Both the position numbers and the translations under genes were made by a program. This document shows positions 11,061 to 23,850 of a stretch of DNA of 64,000 bases, in pieces. Position 1 is the first letter of the stretch. Each line of letters opens with the position of its first letter. The stretch is taken from the NCBI GenBank assembly GCA_032622095.1, contig CP136069.1, forward strand, positions 158,461,043 through 158,525,042, in the 5' to 3' direction. This stretch comes from Siphonodentalium dalli. Lineage: Eukaryota; Mollusca; Scaphopoda; Gadilida; Siphonodentaliidae. Under the pieces are notes generated by a model. The model worked only from the letters and a program-made list of their open reading frames with translations. It searched no databases and was not told where the DNA came from.

Positions 11061-11799
11061 ATGCATCTGAATGCATCACATTATTTCAGTTCATCTATTT
11101 GTAAGTGATAACAGTATACAATTAGTATTTTAGTTTCGTCTTGTTGAGCAGTAAAGCTCCCAGATGAAGTTCGGAAATTCAATGAGAATAGCGTCACCTT
11201 CATTTGGGATTGTCTGAGCAGTAAACAGTAATGTCATTCATCATAACCAATTCAGTTTTATTTGGATAATTGTTGCAAATTAACATTACTTGCAATCATT
11301 CAAGATGAGAAATAATAGAAGGAATTAATTGATTACATGCCAGAACAAGACAGTATTTCAGACATTAGAAATTTATGAGATACCCTTTTCAATTTCATGT
11401 TATGTAACAATGATATCTACTAGTAGTCATCATTGAGTATTCACCATGTAGTATCCAATTTGTGATAGAGTTTTTTTATTTTATTACTTTTATTCAGATA
11501 ATACAACTGGGTAATATTAATTTTGTTACTAAATATTTCTTCCGTTGATCATAAGTTTCCTAAACGTAAATACGGTGGTCCACTGTGAAGTGGTCCGGGA
11601 TCCTCTGAAATCCAGAATGTTGCTAAATCTGAGGCTAAAGAGTCATTTTAGCTGCCTATATAGCCCTATACCAACAAGCATGGTACTAAAATGCTTACAA
11701 ACAACATTACATGGCCAGTACTTGTAAATTGTTTGAAAACAAACCATTTTGGAAAAAATTTACAAGCACCATTTTTGATGGCAGTTTGTTTGATAATGG
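11061..11799. other. No gene seen
   Basis: AT-rich, only short frames without motifs. Confidence 0.35.
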
Positions 11800-12090
11800 C
11801 TTATAACTACTCACTGGTGAAATTGACCTCTCGCGCGCAGGTGATTAATTTTGTCAATTATTGGTGTGGCCATGTAAAATACATGTATTTTACATACAGA
11901 CATTACATGCATGTGTGTATCCACCCTTAGGGTGGATACACACATGCATGTAATTTATGTATGTAAAATACATGTATTTTACACGGCAAAATACATGTAT
12001 TTTACATGGCCACACCAATAATTGACAACATTAATCACCTGCGCGCGAGCGGTTCATTGTTAACAGACCAGACAAGTGAGTAGTGATAAG
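11800..12090. mobile_element. Hairpin MITE (~290 bp), near-perfect palindrome
   Basis: The two halves are reverse complements about a centre at 11928 (TCCACCCT-T-AGGGTGGA). Arms include TGTGTGTATCCACCCT, a TGTAAAATACATGTATTTTAC block, GGTGTGGCCATG and CGCGCGCAGGTGATTAA, and end in an imperfect TTATMACTACTCACT. The right arm has one extra copy of the AAATACATGTATTTTAC block. No target duplication was resolved. A partial relative lies at 13172-13258. Confidence 0.85.
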
Positions 12091-12926
12091 CGAAGTCAAA
12101 CTGTCCGATATCAGGATATTTAAGGCCAGTCCAAAACATGTCTTCTCTTACGGATGCGGAAATTAGTCAAGTCTGTGTGATATCTGGCATTTTATTAAAG
12201 GCACGGGCGGCGTTCGTTGTAGAAATATTCATAGTTGTTCAAATCGCCAACAACGGAAGGAATATTAAAATATATATACTTTTGTTCATATGCCAAACAT
12301 AATCAGCGCGTAAATAGTATATTGTCGTCAAGACGTACGATGGTGTACGTAAAGAAGAGCCTTCTCTTGTTACAGATGCTTCTGTTTACATAACACAGCG
12401 CAATTATATTGGTTAATCAGACACAAATGATATAAACGCTCTTTATTATTTCCATATCAGGAACACAGTAACAAATATCGCTCTTTATGTTTACCATATC
12501 CGGATCTAAACAAAAGCCAGGTTCTGTAACGTTTTTTGCTTTTGTTTACATAACAAATGAAAAACATTTTAACAATAACATGCCATATTTCTGATTGGTA
12601 TAAGAACAAAGTCTGTCTATATTTTACTATTCTTTCTGTTATGGCGGTTTTTGACGGAGCTGAATATTTTAACAGCATACCCGCCGCCAACGCCGCCCGT
12701 ATCTTTAATGCACGAACACCAGAAGCGACACGTCTGGTATATACAGGCTTGGTATAGAACATTTTCGACCATGATGCTTGTTTGGCGTGGGTATAGAAAG
12801 CTTCAAATCGCTAAGGGACTTATAGTTGAATGTATCGGTCGGAATAATCTGGGCAAGAAGGTACAATATAATATGTTTTAATTTAATAGCTCAGAGTTAG
12901 CCACACCCGCCTGGTAGCTTTCTGAA
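12091..12926. other. No gene seen; short direct repeats
   Basis: CTTYTGTTTACATAACA occurs twice (about 12378 and 12539), and an AAACGCTCTTTATT copy lies near 12434. Open frames here overlap on both strands and show no recognisable protein. Confidence 0.35.
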
Positions 12927-12990
12927 TCATATATAGCCCCAAGTCCCCAAGTCGGAGATCATATATAGCCCCAAGTTGGGGAATCCTGAT
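12927..12990 (+). repeat. 32-bp tandem duplication
   Basis: ATCATATATAGCCCCAAGT appears twice in succession with a 32-bp period. Confidence 0.75.
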
Positions 12991-13171
12991 CCACAACTGC
13001 TATAAATATCAAGAGAGGACTGGTAGTTATTTAAATAGAACGTCATCCCACGAACAATTATTTTAAGTGGCCTGGCGACTCGGTGAAAGATAGCGGTTTC
13101 TCTACATTCCGACTTAATTGTAACTAGAACCAGTGCGGTCAACACGTCGGCAATGATTGGGTTGTCCGTGG

Positions 13172-13258
13172 ACACATATTACATGGTCTGTATGATCCAT
13201 GTAAAACGCCAAATACACGATAATTACAGAGATTACATCCATGTGTGTATCCACCTTT
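13172..13258. repeat. Half copy of the 11.8-kb hairpin family
   Basis: This segment has CATGTAAAA, a short spacer, then ATTACATCCATGTGTGTATCC, matching one arm of the 11800-12090 element in order and spacing. The second arm is missing. Confidence 0.6.
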
Positions 13259-13469
13259 CTATATGCACTAAAAAGTGTAGGAAATCTACACAAACACAAG
13301 AGATGACTTTAATCGAATTCTACAAGAACAAGAAGACGTAAATGGAGATTTCTATAAATCAATAGTGTCGAAATTAAGGAATATATAACATTACAATGTG
13401 AATTTTGGTACCATGGTAGTCCTTTTTAATATCCTTGACCATAGTGAGTCAGACTTTAGAGCGATCGTT

Positions 13470-14690
13470 ATTAAATAAAGAATTTTTTTAGAAATATGAA
13501 AGATGACTGTTCACCAGGAATTAATGGTTTCATTGTCAGTTTCTATTAGTTTTTTCTTATAGACCTTGGATCATTCGTGACCAATTATCCCAAGTATGAT
13601 AATTACCAACTTAAACTATGTATAACATATATATATAACAGAACTATGGTATAATAGTATGTATCCCAAAAGCAAATAAAGATAAATCACATCTGAAAAA
13701 TTGGAGGCCTGTCTCACTTCTTAATGTAGACATGAAAATGGCATCTGTAGTGGTAGCTAACAAACTAAAAAATACCTTCCTAAATTAACTTCCAATCCTC
13801 GACTTGGTCTTGTGTCTGGACGGTATATTGGAGAATCCACTCGATGGGTATTATATTTGACCGCCAAATGCGAACAAATCGATATATCAGGGACAATAAT
13901 AATTATGGATTGTGAAAAAGCATTTGACTCTTTAGAATGGACATACATAGAGAAGTGCCCAGACGTTTTCAAATGTTGAACTTCAATTAAAAGATGGGCG
14001 AAAACTTTCCACACCAACATCTATAGATATGACATCAATAATTGCGCGTACTCTTTCAAATACAAACAAAATTTTCATAGATGTAATGCAAGGGAACCCC
14101 TTATCGTCGTATCTTTTTATTCTGGCCATATAACTCATAAGCGAAAATCTTAAATTTAACCCAGACATAAAAGGTATTGAGTTCTTGGATGAGAATACCC
14201 ATTCCCGCAATATGCAGATGACCTCAATCTCTTCCTACCGGAACAACAAAAATCCCTCGATATTACACATTGGATAAATTTAGTGCCATATCTGGCTTAT
14301 AAGTCCACTTTGACAAAACAGAAGCTGCCTGGATTGGTGCCAAAAGAGATTATGGTGAAAACAATGTCACTGATAAAAACATATCATGAAATCACAAAAT
14401 ACATTTAAAATTCTTGGAATTGAGATAGATATGTACACTGAAAATGACATACAAAATAACTATAAGAATAGACTAAAAATCGTAAAACTTCTGAATGACT
14501 GGTCTGTTAGAAACCCCCCAGTCTCTATGGTAAGATTACAGTGGTCAAAACTTTAGCTTTGCCAATGCTAACGCAATGTCTTAAAGTATTACCACCACAT
14601 TCAGGTGATATCAATATCAAACATTATCCTTCAAATTTCTGTGGTCAAGTAAACCAGATAAAATTAAGAGAAGTGTTATTATAATTAATT
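13470..14690 (+). pseudogene. Decayed L1/Tx1-type LINE reverse transcriptase
   Basis: Several reverse-transcriptase blocks appear in the correct order on the plus strand but in shifting frames: a SPGINGF block near 13515, NWRPVSLLNVDMKMAS from 13699, MDCEKAFDSLEW at 13905-13940 (first catalytic Asp and the KAFD motif), a GTPLSSYLFILAI block near 14095, and YADD at 14211-14222. Downstream a block resembling the LINE thumb runs to about 14690. This order and wording fits the L1/Tx1 group of non-LTR retrotransposons. Several stops and at least one frame change (13699 versus 13905) break it. Endonuclease and ORF1 parts are not seen. It is an old inactive copy. Confidence 0.88.
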
Positions 14691-14957
14691 AGTGTCTGTA
14701 AAGTGAAGTTTTTGATACAACAGGAGGACTTGATACACCATCCGCTATGACGGTTAGGGCACCACGGAAACAGTTAGAATGTGTGCATAATCTGAGGACC
14801 TATTACCCTAAACGTAGGACCTACTACCCTAACCGTAATCTTTACTACATCCTTGCGTTTTGCAAAACCTCCCCAAAATAGTGTTCCTGATCAATTATTA
14901 TTGTAAAGAACTATTCCCAGTCCACAGCAGCTTGGGGTATATGTTAGGTTCATGCTG

Positions 14958-15419
14958 TTTAGGACGAAGTCCCGTCCCGTCACTATTCTATAGCATACCT
15001 TCGTTGAAAATACATACTACATGTACATGAGTAGAGCCCAGTCATTCACATAAACCCCTGAATGTGATTAATCATTTGAGATGTCCGCGATTAACCTATC
15101 CTCATAACGATATATCATATACCGTGATAGAAATTTTTTAAGTGGTGTTATGATCGTTCAATATATTGTTTACATACATTTTCTGGTTGCGTGACAAATC
15201 GAAATTATCTGGCTTTGTTTACTTATAAATCTCATTGAATTGACATTCAACTGACTTGCGATATGCGCATGTTTGATATCATCAAATGATTCCCTCTATG
15301 TCCATACGCAGAGTGTCCGTTTGACCTAATCCGGAGACATACAGGTACGGTAACTCCCGCCCACGATTATTGGCGTGGATTATATTATATACGAGTAACG
15401 GGACGGGACTCTGTCCAAA
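14958..15419. repeat. 22-bp inverted repeats around a 460-bp segment
   Basis: GGACGAAGTCCCGTCCCGTCAC at 14958 faces its near reverse complement ending at 15419; 19 of 22 positions match, including the core AGTCCCGTCCCGT. This could be the ends of a small DNA element. The right end lies inside the repeat at 15319-15475, which weakens that reading. The repeated block of CTACCCTAAC at 14800-14830 is a separate short duplication. Confidence 0.5.
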
Positions 15420-15475
15420 AAAGCATCAAACCAACATATATAACAAGCTGTTATGGACCGATAAGACTTGTTCTA
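15319..15475 (+). repeat. Dispersed repeat, copy A (partner at 24711)
   Basis: From TTTGACCTAATCCG onward this matches 24711-24868 over about 157 bp at roughly 70% by eye, including ACTCCCGCC, CATCAAACCAAC and GACTTG words. One frame stays open in both copies, reading FDLIRRHT then TPA. The middle has compensating one-base shifts, so protein-level selection is unproven. Confidence 0.65.
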
Positions 15476-16555
15476 TTATTACTGTTGGAATAATGAGCAT
15501 GGGTCTCACTTATGTGTGGATATAATTTGAAACAGCTGATAAGTTCTATGACGTAGTTAATTTGTTTGAGTATAGCAAGTCTGTATATTGGTATTTCGTG
15601 TATCTTTCGACCTATATTTGACTACTTCCACACTGAACTACTACTGATCAGAACTGCGAATAGTTTATAGTAGTAGTAATTCTTTCGGACACTCCAAAAC
15701 CTTTTCGCAGAACTGACAACTGCGAGCCCGTTTGTGAGAAAATAGTGCCGCTTGAAGTTCTTGCCAGTCACTTTTATGTGATATAGTTATGTTTACCGTG
15801 ATTATTTATCCCTAATTATGATGTTACCAGGTAATAGTCAGTGACATACGCTCGATGGTTGCATGGCCGCTTGCCCATGTTTGGCTTCTGGAAACCGTGA
15901 TTGTAACTACGGATATGACAAAATGACAACTGTTTGAAATAACACACATTTTAGTGACGTAGTACCCTATTCGTAATTTGTATCAGTAGTATAAGTTCAT
16001 TATGCGCAAGGTGACCATTATCCGTCCTCATAAATTACGTATACACAATCTGAGAAGCTCAAATGAGACATTCTGCGTTTAACAGTTCTGCCGCTACTTC
16101 TGGTGTTGACTCCGCTTCTATCTATTGGTATTTGTCCGAGAATCGTTTTCCCAGTCAGTTTAATGAATATTCCAATGGGGATTTCCTGAAGATAGGCAAG
16201 AATGTCTCCACACACACTTTGCAGTTCCACTTTCTATTTATTTCTATTCTACTTATATACTATTATAAGAGTTCTGTTCGAATGTTGCAAATTATATTTT
16301 CACCAGTATACGTTCGTATAGTAAAGCGTCTTTCCAAAATGAGTAGTGGACATTTCTTTCTCACAAGAAGCCGTCGATTGATTCATTGTCCGCAGTTTTT
16401 ACCTTTTTCGTAGTTTTGTTTTGTTTAGTTTTTAAATAAGTAGGCTAAATTCAGAAGAATTTAACACATTATGTAACCACATGTGTGATTCGTGTAGCCT
16501 ACAATGTTATCCCAAATGTTAAAGCTTCTGAAAGCTCACCATGATACTACCGTGA
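15476..16555. other. No gene seen
   Basis: Two open frames overlap near 16018-16413 on opposite strands, neither with a recognised domain. No repeats that I can support. Confidence 0.3.
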
Positions 16556-16683
16556 TAACTTTACCCTAATATTGAGGTAAATTACCCTGGTATAATTACT
16601 CTGGTATAATTACCCTGGTATAATTACTCTATAATTACTCTGGTATAATTACTCTATAATTACTCTGGTATAATTGCTCTGTT
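16556..16683 (+). repeat. Tandem TGGTATAATTACTC repeats
   Basis: About eight units of 14-16 bp based on CTGGTATAATTACTC, some shortened to CTATAATTACTC. The inverted wording (TTTACCAGAGTATTTT) returns at 16835-16875, so the 16556-16875 interval may be a small inverted-end element. Confidence 0.8.
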
Positions 16684-16879
16684 AGAATCGCACATGCATA
16701 CTTACATCCCGATAAAATACCTTTGTGGAAACCATGGGTGGGAACATTTTACTAGAGTAACAATACATGGGTGAGTCTACATGGGTGCGTATATTATGGT
16801 GACCATTCAATAGATGAATTTTACCATAAAATACCAGAGTGTTTTTACCATGGTTTACCAGAGTATTTTTTTTACAAGG

Positions 16880-18980
16880 GATTGTATAGAAATGGTTTAT
16901 TGACCTCATTTTCTGTGAACTAATTGTATAATTAAAGTTGATACTTGCGGTATGGTGTCATTCTGAATGCTGTCACGTGACTCGCGTCTGGCAAAAGACT
17001 GAATGTATAGGACAGACAATACCTCAAAATTAGAATGGCATTGATCTGCATACTGATTTCGGTTTCGGCTCAACCTGAAAGTGAAATATGTTCCGTTGTT
17101 GGTGGTACATGTATTTCCACGCATGATGATATAAACATACATGACTGATTTGCATTGTGTGATATTGAACATGTACCTGTTGCGCCCAAATCGTTCTAAA
17201 TATAGTATAAGTTCGCCCGAAAAACTGCTTGAGTTTGTTGCAAATGATTATAAAACAGAGTATGCACTTATTACTTGTGGTGTGGTTTAACGCGGTTCGC
17301 AATCGCTGCATTGCAAGTTCTACCATCGAGAACCAACTCGAAGTTAATTCAAAATGTATCGAAGATCTTCGTTACAGGTACGATAAGTCGAGCATGATTT
17401 ATTCAGACGTCGTACTTTCATAGCATCGAATATAATAGTGTTACCTATACATTGTATTCGATGCGATGATCACACGACGTCGGTAACGTACGGGCACCAT
17501 AGGGGCAGCTCATTGAGACAACCATGGCTATCAATTCAAATGGTATGCTACCAAATGATACCAAAGTTGCACCTTTTTAGTCAGGAAACTAAATATAGGT
17601 ATTTCCGTGATATTCGATGAGTCTGATAGTGTATCGTATAATTTTTCGAATTATAATGCGGTCAGCGGTTATCCCTTTCTATACTAAATACTTATTGATG
17701 AGTTGTTCCCTTGGGAAATGGTCAGATATTACGTGAGCAGTCAACACTATACCACATTACCACATTTATCGCTACAAATGTCTCAGTCACAAGGGGTGTA
17801 GATTGTTTATGTTGGCCCTTCTCGATTTCTAAACCATCATGATTGCTAATGAAAGTTAGGGAAATTAGTCTAACAGCGAACTTTTAACAAGGTTCAAATA
17901 TGGTGTTGTCTTATACGGGTCAATATGCTACACGATTAATATAATGGTGTGGACTAAAGTTTGCCAAAGTGGTGCTACCTAAGTTGGGAATGAAGGTTGC
18001 GAAAGTGGGACTGAAATGCCCATGAAAACAACAAACTTGTCGAATCGATCAAATATAAACATGTGCTCATAGTCATCATCACGATACGATGCATGCGTAT
18101 CATAGCATAGTTTAAATATACGGATGGCCTTCGCGGTGGTTATTGTTGTTAAAATAACCATACCCGTTCGTTCCAACCACCATAAGTATATAAAGATTTT
18201 ATGTTTTGACCAATCATAAATACCGCACGTAAAGAGTGTGCGGTAAGCACCGCGGAGATCCCACTACTTGAACTTTGGTTAAAACTATTCCATGTTGTTT
18301 ACAACACACCACTAGAGCGCTCGCTAATCCTCGCCACTCAATATGTTGGTGTTGAATGGGCCACAGTGAAGCAATCTCCAAACAAATCACCACGATGTTG
18401 AGTGTTTTGCTCATAACACACTCATTATATGCTGCATATAAACAAACGCTCGGCTCGCACAAGTGTTTTTTGTTTTGGTGGAAAATATCGTATTCATACT
18501 ATCATTACACTATTATATAAATATTAGTATAATCTTGAGGAAATTTTCATAATTTGGTAACGTTAATTTATAAACTACTAGCAGATTAGCCCGCCACTGG
18601 CGGCATTGGTCCCATGGCTGTGGTCGATCCATTAATTTTTGTTTTAAGCTGAGACTTCGTGTGTCTGCGTGTAATACTTATATATTCTTAAAATGACACG
18701 TAATTATGTTTTAGATGGAATAAATTAATTTTTTTCGATGCTAAATTTCGAGCGATAACGTTGCGTTTATATTGTAAACAAACGTTCTTTAATAGCGACG
18801 CGTCATATGCAAACGCGATTAACCCCTCAATTCCAAGGACGGTGGCAGAGTGAATGGTGAAGGAGTGCTCGGACGCTTTTTACCCTTAGATAGGAAGTTT
18901 GGGCTCAATCGGTGGAGTCTATAAAGGACACATATATATACATATATACGGAAGTCTCAAAATATATATATAGATATAGA
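16880..18980. other. No gene seen
   Basis: About 2.1 kb of AT-rich DNA. Short frames occur on both strands with no motif and no support from splice sites. I see no repeat family here. Confidence 0.35.
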
Positions 18981-19125
18981 GAGTAATCAATTGGTTCCGA
19001 GAATTACGTTAAATAATTCACGAGAGGCGAGAGACGTCGGTAAGAAACGAGTGCCCGTTAGCGCACGAGTTTCTTACCTAAACGCCTCTCGCCTAAACGT
19101 AATTCTCGGAACTAATTGATTACTC
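18981..19125. mobile_element. Hairpin MITE, 145 bp
   Basis: GAGTAATCAATTGGTTCC at the left pairs with GGAACTAATTGATTACTC at the right. Inner matches include GAGAATTACGTT, AGGCGAGAG and GGTAAGAAACGAGTGC, closing on a short loop around 19050. An inactive hairpin element or structured RNA would both look like this; no promoter is evident. Confidence 0.85.
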
Positions 19126-19866
19126 TATTTATTGCACTTCTGCATCAATTTGGTTCGCCAAATATGATTAAAACGCCCAGAATTAATGCATGAAAGTCCC
19201 ATTACCATTTTTAATTAACGGCATGTTCAATGGAAATCGCGCACGGGAGTGTAATAAACATACTACCAAGGCCATCCGTGCCTTTGTGTTTTCCGAAGTG
19301 GCGTCATCGTGGGTTCAGGCAACCACAAAGTTGGAATGCATGCTAATTGGGATTGATAAAGAATATGGAACTATTAGACCTAGACTACAGAAACAGACAT
19401 CCCTGTGCATTGACATGTGGCTACATTGAATATATTGTTTCGATGCCCACCAAACAAAATTAAAATCATATTGACTCAAATGTGGGTCCTATAATGTATT
19501 GTGAGCTGCGATATTGACAGTTCGTAACTTGTGTGAGTAAAGAGTAAAATGGCGCGCTATGAGTGATCGTTTCTAAAGAAATTTCTAAAGAAATCTTGTG
19601 TGACACGAACATATTTACAAGCACGGATATCGGAAACTTAGCTGCCACTCCAAAATTTTAAATGCTGCACTTATTAGAATCTCGGATTACAATATTGTTC
19701 CCCGATAATGGTTCTCATGTACTGGTCATCAGCCCTCAGTAAGTAATTGAAATACTTCAGGAAAGTTCAATTATTTCTACGTTATGACACTTACTTTATG
19801 GAGCTCGATGTCGATATAGCACCGATCCGCATAGCATTGTCAGATATAAATACTTAATGACGGTCA
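19126..19866. other. No gene seen
   Basis: One 79-residue plus frame (19190-19429) has no recognisable domain. Nothing else supported. Confidence 0.3.
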
Positions 19867-22289
19867 GGGGTCAATACTATGAACAATTTTATTTATTAAT
19901 TTGTAATTACAAATTTGTGATGACTATCACATGCAGTGGTTTCATAGTACAGGGAAAATTTAGCCGTATTATTTTTACACTAAATTATGAATATAAAAAC
20001 ATATTATTAATAGTTTAATACTTAATTGTTATCGTCTCCCGACCATACATTTCGTCCTAATAAGGACACGACGACGCGGAGTGTGACACGTGGGGTGTTG
20101 GACGGCTTGGTGGGTGCGCCCAACTTTGGTCAAAATATTTCTCAACAGTTGGAAATTTCATACCAATAGGTTGACACGCACATTTTACAAGCTTTGTCAT
20201 TATTGTTTAATTTCACAACCAATAATAAGTTAGAACTGTGTTTGGAGACCATTCAGTCTGATTCACTAGCATATTTTTTACTTTTGTTGAAAATTATGGT
20301 CTAAATGGTCATCAGATATAACTTGTTCAATGTCGGGATGCAGTTGGAAAATTAAAGGTGGACAGCACATGCACACTCAATCGTTACGTCACGTCCCTGT
20401 GTCCGAATATGTTGTTACTTTTTCAGTTGAGGGGAGGAGTGTCCACATCTAAATTTCATATGCACCCGATATGCTGGGAGTGTTAGGGATATAAATTATT
20501 GTAACATGTTAGACTGGGCGAGGGGTGAAACCCCTAAAACGCTGAAAAAACTAACTCACCACTCTGCTGCCATTCACCCGTTATCAGTGTTATCTGAATA
20601 CCTAGTTCAAATTAGACGGACATGTAGAGCTAAAATAACTTACAACAATTTCTATGGGAAAGTTACAATGCGTGCTATTATTTTGTGATTAGTGATATCG
20701 CCGGTACTATGAAACGATGAGCTAACAAAATCTCGCAGATTTCACAAAGATAAACTGTTGATTATTGTAGATTGCTTACGGGCAAACCGTTTCCTGTGAG
20801 TGATTCACAATATATTGAATCACGGCAAGCCAAAGTTACAAAAGAATTAACCAATCATAAGTTGAGAGGTTGATCGCTTATCAGAGCTATCCAATCGGTA
20901 CGCGGATTGCTATGTTGATGACCACTTGTCTGCGCAAAGTTAACTAATAAACTGTTCGTTTGTAGAGTGTGTATGTAAGTACAAGTCAGTGTAATATCGA
21001 GTACTACAACCAATTTGGTATCATTGTTTTTACAAATTACAACCAATCAGTTTGTGAAAACAAAATATTATTGTGATGGTATAGCATTATATATATTGTG
21101 CCCATCCTATGATTTCAAAATGATCCGCTACTCTTATCATAACACATCGAGGCAGGAACGTGGCTCCATTTTATCAGGGGGTGTCAATCACAGTATCGAA
21201 GCAGGGACGTGCCAAGGCTCTCATTTATAGGAGGGGGTGGTCATTTTATAATTTCAAACTGCTCCGATATCTTGTAATATATCGAGATAGGGACGTTACT
21301 ATATGGGCTCCGTTTGGTGATGGGGTGTCCATCCTATAATTTCAATATGCACCATTTGAATAAAAAAAAAATGCCTATAAATTCCACATAGTGATGAAAT
21401 CGTATATCAACACATTTGGCGGCGACTCACTCCTTCTTATTCTGAACAGCTGTAATGTGCCAGGCATCGTGTTCCAAGACCACTATCGCCATGTCCCTGT
21501 TTATGAGATTTCCATTGATAAAACATTTTCATAAGGGGTGAAAATCGACAATTTATGTTTGACACCCTATATAGACATTCTAGACAAGTTCCTTAACGTT
21601 GTAACTTTAAATAAATTGGGTAATTTTAGTAGCTACAAGGAATACATACTGCTACCTCACATCCAAGCTGACACCCCCTAAGGTTTGACAATTTCTAAAT
21701 ATAGGCCATTTCAATCCAAACTTTTGACCAAAGTAGGTAAATATGCAAATATTGGTCTAAAACAAACACATACCCTCTAATAAATTGTTGGAAAAACAAA
21801 ATAAGAGAACAAGTTCAATTTATTGTTGTCAAATTTCCAATTCATGTTGTTTCGGGTATCAAATTTCCAACTGTTGAACATGTTGATAAAATGTTTGGGG
21901 GCGAGAAACATAACCCAACCCCCTTATCGCGACGTCCCTGTGGGTTGTACTTGAGATTTCCAACTGACAAAACATTTTCACAAGGGGGTGATTCGACCCC
22001 TTGTCGCAACGTCCCTGCGTATCATAGATGGGTACATTATCCGGGTTAAGGGTGCTATACAATACGAAGACCTTCTAATCACGTTCCATACCGTTATAAC
22101 TTTCAATTAACTTCAATAGTACTCGAACATTCTTTGTGATTGGGAGATGTTTGTAAATACAAAAAACACGAAAAATTTGTGATTTATGTTTGTAATCGTA
22201 GGTTCATAGTATTAGCGGAATGATAAATTGTTATTTCTTACAAACAATTGTAGATTCTTACAAAGAAAACGCTTCATAGTATTGACCCC
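19867..22289. mobile_element. 2.4-kb element with 17-bp inverted ends GGGGTCAATACTATGAA
   Basis: GGGGTCAATACTATGAA at 19867-19883 is exactly mirrored at 22273-22289. Subterminal parts hold AATTTGT and ACAAATT words, and a second internal mirror (GGTTCATAGTATTAGC) lies near 22210. The interior carries repeated blocks with CAGGGACGT and TTTCCAACT. I find no transposase frame. Target duplication is not resolved. The same end occurs at 57914 and approximately at 27378. Confidence 0.65.
21100..22040. repeat. Degenerate repeats with GGGACGT and TTTCCAAC words
   Basis: Blocks around 21150, 21200, 21290, 21490, 21930 and 22010 each contain a variant of CAGGGACGTSCC or GACGTCCCTG next to a GGGGGTG run, in both orientations. 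They resemble the repeats at 8.2, 30.8 and 50.9-51.4 kb. Confidence 0.6.
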
Positions 22290-22529
22290 AGTTTACATAA
22301 TATAGATACTTAAATGTGCACCGTATACGCCCATCGATCCCAGCAATACGTTATATACAACTTAATAATGGACTTACTACGGGCACAATATCGGAAGGGT
22401 GATAAACCAATATGGAACGTACATTCAACAGAATAACGCAGATCACAGAAACAATTTACAACACCTCCAATGATCTTTAAATGTTATCATTACTATTGGT
22501 TTTACAGTTCTTTTACACAATTCATTCGT

Positions 22530-22760
22530 TAAATTAACTTCTTCGAAGAAAAAAAACACCCTTAAAAAAATTCCTAATTTTTTTTACAGTTCTGAATATC
22601 TGCGTCATACTTTAAAATCACTGCTTCGAGAGAAAAAACGGTCTTAAAAGTGATATTTAAATATGTTTTAAAAACCTTAATATCTCCGTCATTAGTCAAT
22701 TTAAATTCATTGTAAGAAATAAAACGTCTTTAAATGTTTTTATTTTGTGTTTAAGTTCTG
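22530..22760 (+). repeat. ~96-bp degenerate tandem repeat
   Basis: Three units each contain a run like CTTCGARGAAAAAAC, then a CTTAAAA word, then TCTGAATATCTGCGTCA or TTAATATCTCCGTCA. Confidence 0.55.
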
Positions 22761-23724
22761 GATATGGTCAATATAATCATCATGTTGTGGCTGTGGTCAA
22801 TTATGCTAGGATTTTCAAGCCGCTAAAATGGTCAGTGTAAAGTATTTAATACTGATCAGGATGGTGGTAAAATATTCCAATTAGCTATGAAAAAAGAATA
22901 ATGGCAAAATATTAACCAGAGGTAATCAAATTAGTACTGTGTACTGTGATTTACAATTACAAATATGAGCTGAAACTTTAACGGTCGATGGCGTTGGTTT
23001 AGTTCAGTGGTTGCAATGTGTATTTATAGACCTAACTGATGTCCATCCAATAATGTCTCTGTTAAAGAGAGAAAGCACACCGCATCATATATTGGTAACT
23101 ATACTACTCACATTTACCCAAGGAGCAACCGTACCTGACGTGATGTCTCATTTTAATTGGGGATATCTGTTGTCCGTCTGGCCACTATAAATATTAACGG
23201 GGACTATCTGGATGGCTTCAAATGGGATCTAACTAGGGTGTAACGTTTCATTAGGAGGAAAATAGTGCCGATTAAAACATTCAAAAGTAAAAGTGGTGTA
23301 GGGCCATGGATGGAATGGTGAAGTTTGCATATTTCAAATTGGCGCCACCGGAGTCAGATATGAATGGGTGGGAAGAGGCAACATTGACAAAGAAAAATGT
23401 CTAAATGTCCATGAAACTTATGTACATGCAGTTTGGTGGCTAATGGTGTGTGGTTCAAAGTACTCCAAACGCATCGTCGGAATCCGATTGATTGGAACGG
23501 CACCAAATATTGACAAAACACATTATATCACCGATTTACTCGTCACATGTATTTACAAGGAATCTGACGACTGGATAATATCAGTTTGTTGACTGATATA
23601 GAACATTTAAACACGTTGGAGAATTGTCCACCCGGGCAACGCCAGGTAACCCTGATATACTTATATATATACTTTGTTTTCCGAATGTATTTCTGTCGCT
23701 ATGGACATTAACATGCACATATAT
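22761..23724. other. No gene seen
   Basis: A 74-residue plus frame (23368-23592) is unrecognised. No repeat supported. Confidence 0.3.
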
Positions 23725-23850
23725 AATAGGATAGCATCTTTTATTTCAAAATACACATATTGATACAAAGTACATTTTACAAATATTGTATTGTGTATTC
23801 AAGGGGGTGGCATAGTCAGTCTATGCTGTCTTCCTGTCACACCTTAACGA
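23725..23850 (-). mobile_element. Retroposon 3' end, diverged copy of 9748-9890
   Basis: Shares the ends (GGATAG followed by TTTTATTT, and TGCTGTCTTCCTGTC) and the internal ACACATA and AAAGTACA words with 9748-9890 in the same orientation. Confidence 0.55.

Noticed and set aside
14958-15419. Firm call of a DNA transposon from the 22-bp inverted repeats
   Set aside because: The right end sits inside a repeat that also occurs at 24.7 kb without that end, and no target duplication is visible. Kept only as a repeat.
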